From Pseudomonadota bacterium (GTDB lineage Bacteria > Pseudomonadota > Alphaproteobacteria > Acetobacterales > Acetobacteraceae), in assembly GCA_021815835.1 (NCBI GenBank), contig JAKAZN010000101.1:1-6726 (forward strand): 6,726 bases of DNA, read 5' to 3'. The notes beneath the pieces are model-generated. The model worked only from the letters and a program-made list of their open reading frames with translations. It ran no database searches and was not told the origin of the DNA. A program made the position numbers and the translations under genes. Shown here piece by piece: positions 5,452-6,726 of the stretch. The stretch's first letter is position 1. Each line of letters begins with the position of its first letter.

Positions 5452-6585
5452 ATGACCGACCCCCTCGACGCTCCCCTGGCCGGCCCAAATCTGCCTCCGG
5501 GCCGCCGCCGCGCGCTGCATATGCTGGCCAGCCTGCCGCTCGCGGCCGGGGCCGGAGCGCCGCGCCTGCCCGGCCCCGGGGTCGGCCTGCATCGCCTGCC
5601 CGGCCCGAGCGGCACCGCCAACCCCTTCCCGCATGGCGCGACCTTCCTGGTTGGCGGTCCCGCCGGCGGGCCCCTGCACCGCTGGGCGCGGACGGTGGCG
5701 CCCGTCCTGGCGCAGGGCCTGCCGCCGGAGACAAGGATCGGCCTCACCAGCATCGGCGGCGGCGATGGGGTGACGGCGGCGAACCGTTTCGCCGCCGGCG
5801 CGGCGCCGGATGGCCGCACCCTGCTGTTCGGCCCCGGCGCGGCGATGCTGGCCTGGCTGATCGGCGAGGGGCGGGCCAAATTCGACGTGGGCTCCTGGGT
5901 CCCGGTGCTGGCCGCGGCGACCCCGGCTGCGCTGGTGGGCCGCATCTCCATGGCCCGGCTCCGCGCCGGGGCGACGATCCGCATGGCGGTGGACCATCTG
6001 CCCGGCCCCGATCTGGCGGGATTGCTCGCCCTTTCCCTGCTGGGCGGCCTGCCGGTCCCGGTCCCCGGTCTGTCACCCCAGGCGGCGGAGGCCGCGCTGG
6101 CGCAGGGCCGGATCGACGTGCTGCTGGTCAGCGGCGCCGGCGCCGCGGCGCGCGTGCACCGCCTGCTCCGCCGCGGCGCGCACGCCCTGGCGAGCTTCGG
6201 CATCGCGGGACCGGATGGCGCCCTGCATCGGGATCCCGCGTTCCCCAGCCTCGCGCAGGTCGGCGAGGTCTATGCCCGCGCACACGGCCACCCGCCCGCC
6301 GGTCCGCTGTTCGAGGCCTGGCGCGCCACCGCCTCCGTGGCACGGCTGGTCTTTGCCGTCGATCTGCCGCCCCTCACCCCGGCGGCGATGGTGGCGCTGT
6401 GGCGCGGCGCGGCGAACGCGGCCGCCGGTCAGGCGGCGCTGGCCGCCAGCCTGGCCGCCGAGGGCGCCCGGGCGCTGTCGGGACCGGAGGTGCTGGCCTG
6501 CGCGCGCAGCATCGCCGTCGGGGTTCCGGCGCTGCTCGCGCTGCGCCGATGGCTGAGCGCGCGGCACGGCTGGCTGCCGGGCTGA
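5452..6585 (+). CDS. Probable Bug/TctC-family tripartite tricarboxylate transporter solute-binding protein
   Basis: A 377-residue, Ala/Gly/Leu-rich protein. The N-terminus has GRRRALHMLASLPLAAGAGA (17-36), a twin-arginine-like or Sec signal with a short hydrophobic core, so export to the periplasm is likely. The mature part fits the Bug pattern: a first strand with a glycine-rich turn (TFLVGGPAGGPLHRWAR, 64-80), a second with 'IGGGDGVTAANRFAAGAAPDGRTLLFG' (101-127) corresponding to the family's 'GAGGxxGxxxVAxAxPDGYTLLxG', then 'VPVLAAATPAALVGR' (150-164). Bug proteins bind carboxylates such as citrate, and often others, for TctAB-type permeases. No permease genes follow, so it is an orphan, as is common in proteobacteria with many Bug copies. 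It diverges from prpE across 183 bp, suggesting a carboxylate ligand (inference). The sequence is divergent, so the family call is moderate. Confidence 0.68.
   Translation: MTDPLDAPLAGPNLPPGRRRALHMLASLPLAAGAGAPRLPGPGVGLHRLPGPSGTANPFPHGATFLVGGPAGGPLHRWARTVAPVLAQGLPPETRIGLTSIGGGDGVTAANRFAAGAAPDGRTLLFGPGAAMLAWLIGEGRAKFDVGSWVPVLAAATPAALVGRISMARLRAGATIRMAVDHLPGPDLAGLLALSLLGGLPVPVPGLSPQAAEAALAQGRIDVLLVSGAGAAARVHRLLRRGAHALASFGIAGPDGALHRDPAFPSLAQVGEVYARAHGHPPAGPLFEAWRATASVARLVFAVDLPPLTPAAMVALWRGAANAAAGQAALAASLAAEGARALSGPEVLACARSIAVGVPALLALRRWLSARHGWLPG
5563..5606 (+). repeat. 14-bp direct repeat at exact 30-bp period within the Bug-like gene
   Basis: CGCCTGCCCGGCCC occurs at 5563-5576 and 5593-5606, encoding RLPGP twice (residues 38-42 and 48-52) exactly ten codons apart. 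It lies between the signal peptide and the mature domain. It looks like a small in-frame duplication that lengthened the linker, though convergent codon choice for a Pro/Gly-rich linker is possible. Confidence 0.55.
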
Positions 6586-6607
6586 CGGCCCAGGCAACGC
6601 GGCGGCC

Positions 6608-6622
6608 TTTACCGGTTGTTAG
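6608..6622. promoter_or_regulatory. CtrA-like motif in the right-hand intergenic region
   Basis: TTTA-N7-TTAG (6608-6611 and 6619-6622) matches six of eight fixed positions of the alphaproteobacterial CtrA motif TTAA-N7-TTAA. It is the most AT-rich patch in a window almost without T/A runs and lies just past the Bug-like gene stop at 6585. It may instead be part of a promoter (TTGTTA at 6616-6621, then GATACC at 6638-6643) reading rightward into the next gene. Confidence 0.2.
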
Positions 6623-6690
6623 CGAGGCGCGGCGCAGGATACCCCGTTTCCGGCGCCAGGAGGGCGCGGCCAGCGCGGCAGGTTCCCCAT
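6619..6690 (-). CDS. Possible 23-residue small protein or leader peptide
   Basis: On the minus strand, ATG at 6690 opens a 23-codon frame ending in TAA at 6619 (MGNLPRWPRPPGAGNGVSC then AAPR). It is preceded by AAGGAGGAGG (6701-6692), one of the best Shine-Dalgarno sequences in the window, although the spacing from its last GGAGG is tight. It has no hydrophobic segment and is Pro/Gly/Arg-rich. It converges on the Bug-like gene. The SD is the main evidence; purine-rich patches do arise by chance, so this is a candidate only. The rest of 6586-6726 shows no other gene and no clear terminator. Confidence 0.2.
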   Translation of the reverse strand: MGNLPRWPRPPGAGNGVSCAAPR

Positions 6691-6726
6691 GCCTCCTCCT
6701 TCCCCAATCCACCCGGCCCCGATCCC

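Noticed and set aside
5269..5997. The prpE frame stays open upstream to 5997
   Set aside because: It runs antisense through the Bug-like gene; the PrpE family N-terminus begins at the ATG at 5268.
6374..6712. 112-residue minus-strand frame overlapping the end of the Bug-like gene
   Set aside because: Pro/Arg/Ala-rich shadow composition, and most of it is antisense to a better-supported gene.
6689..6726. Plus-strand ATG at 6689 as start of the next gene (MPPPSPIHPAPI)
   Set aside because: No good Shine-Dalgarno, very Pro-rich, and only 12 codons are visible before the window ends.

Overview
The window comes from a very GC-rich bacterial chromosome, by eye well above 70% G+C, with G or C at almost every third codon position. 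That bias leaves long antisense reading frames open. The gene families, the TTGAC-type -35 boxes and an orphan Tat-like/Bug-type solute-binding protein suggest an alphaproteobacterium, most plausibly Acetobacteraceae or another Rhodospirillales. That placement is inference; no rRNA or taxonomic marker is present. There is no sign of a phage, insertion sequence, CRISPR array or tRNA.

Layout, left to right: (1) 1-179, minus: the N-terminal 59 codons of an unidentified protein that runs off the left edge. (2) 303-1706, minus: a complete class III PLP-dependent omega-amino acid transaminase with a strong Shine-Dalgarno site. (3) 1707-1841: a compact divergent control region with a candidate transaminase promoter, a 13-bp dyad inside its spacer, and three 12-bp tandem iterations beside its -35. 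(4) 1842-3362, plus: a medium/long-chain or aryl-type acyl-CoA synthetase of the ANL superfamily. (5) 3364-5268, minus: a propionyl-CoA synthetase (PrpE), meeting the previous gene tail to tail with one base between the stop codons. (6) 5269-5451: a second divergent control region with an 11-bp direct repeat abutting a TTGACA -35 box. (7) 5452-6585, plus: a probable Bug/TctC-type periplasmic solute-binding protein with a Tat-like signal. (8) 6586-6726: intergenic, with a CtrA-like AT-rich motif and a tiny ORF behind a strong SD.

Taken together this looks like catabolism of small carboxylates and amines. The transaminase would convert an omega-amino acid or amine to a semialdehyde or ketone, the two CoA ligases would activate carboxylic acids, and the Bug-like protein would capture a carboxylate outside the membrane. 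No aldehyde dehydrogenase, permease or regulator gene is visible to close the pathway. I see no convincing new multi-gene system. The most interesting material is the organised repeats in the two divergent promoter regions and the unassigned substrates of the transaminase, the acyl-CoA synthetase and the Bug-like protein.
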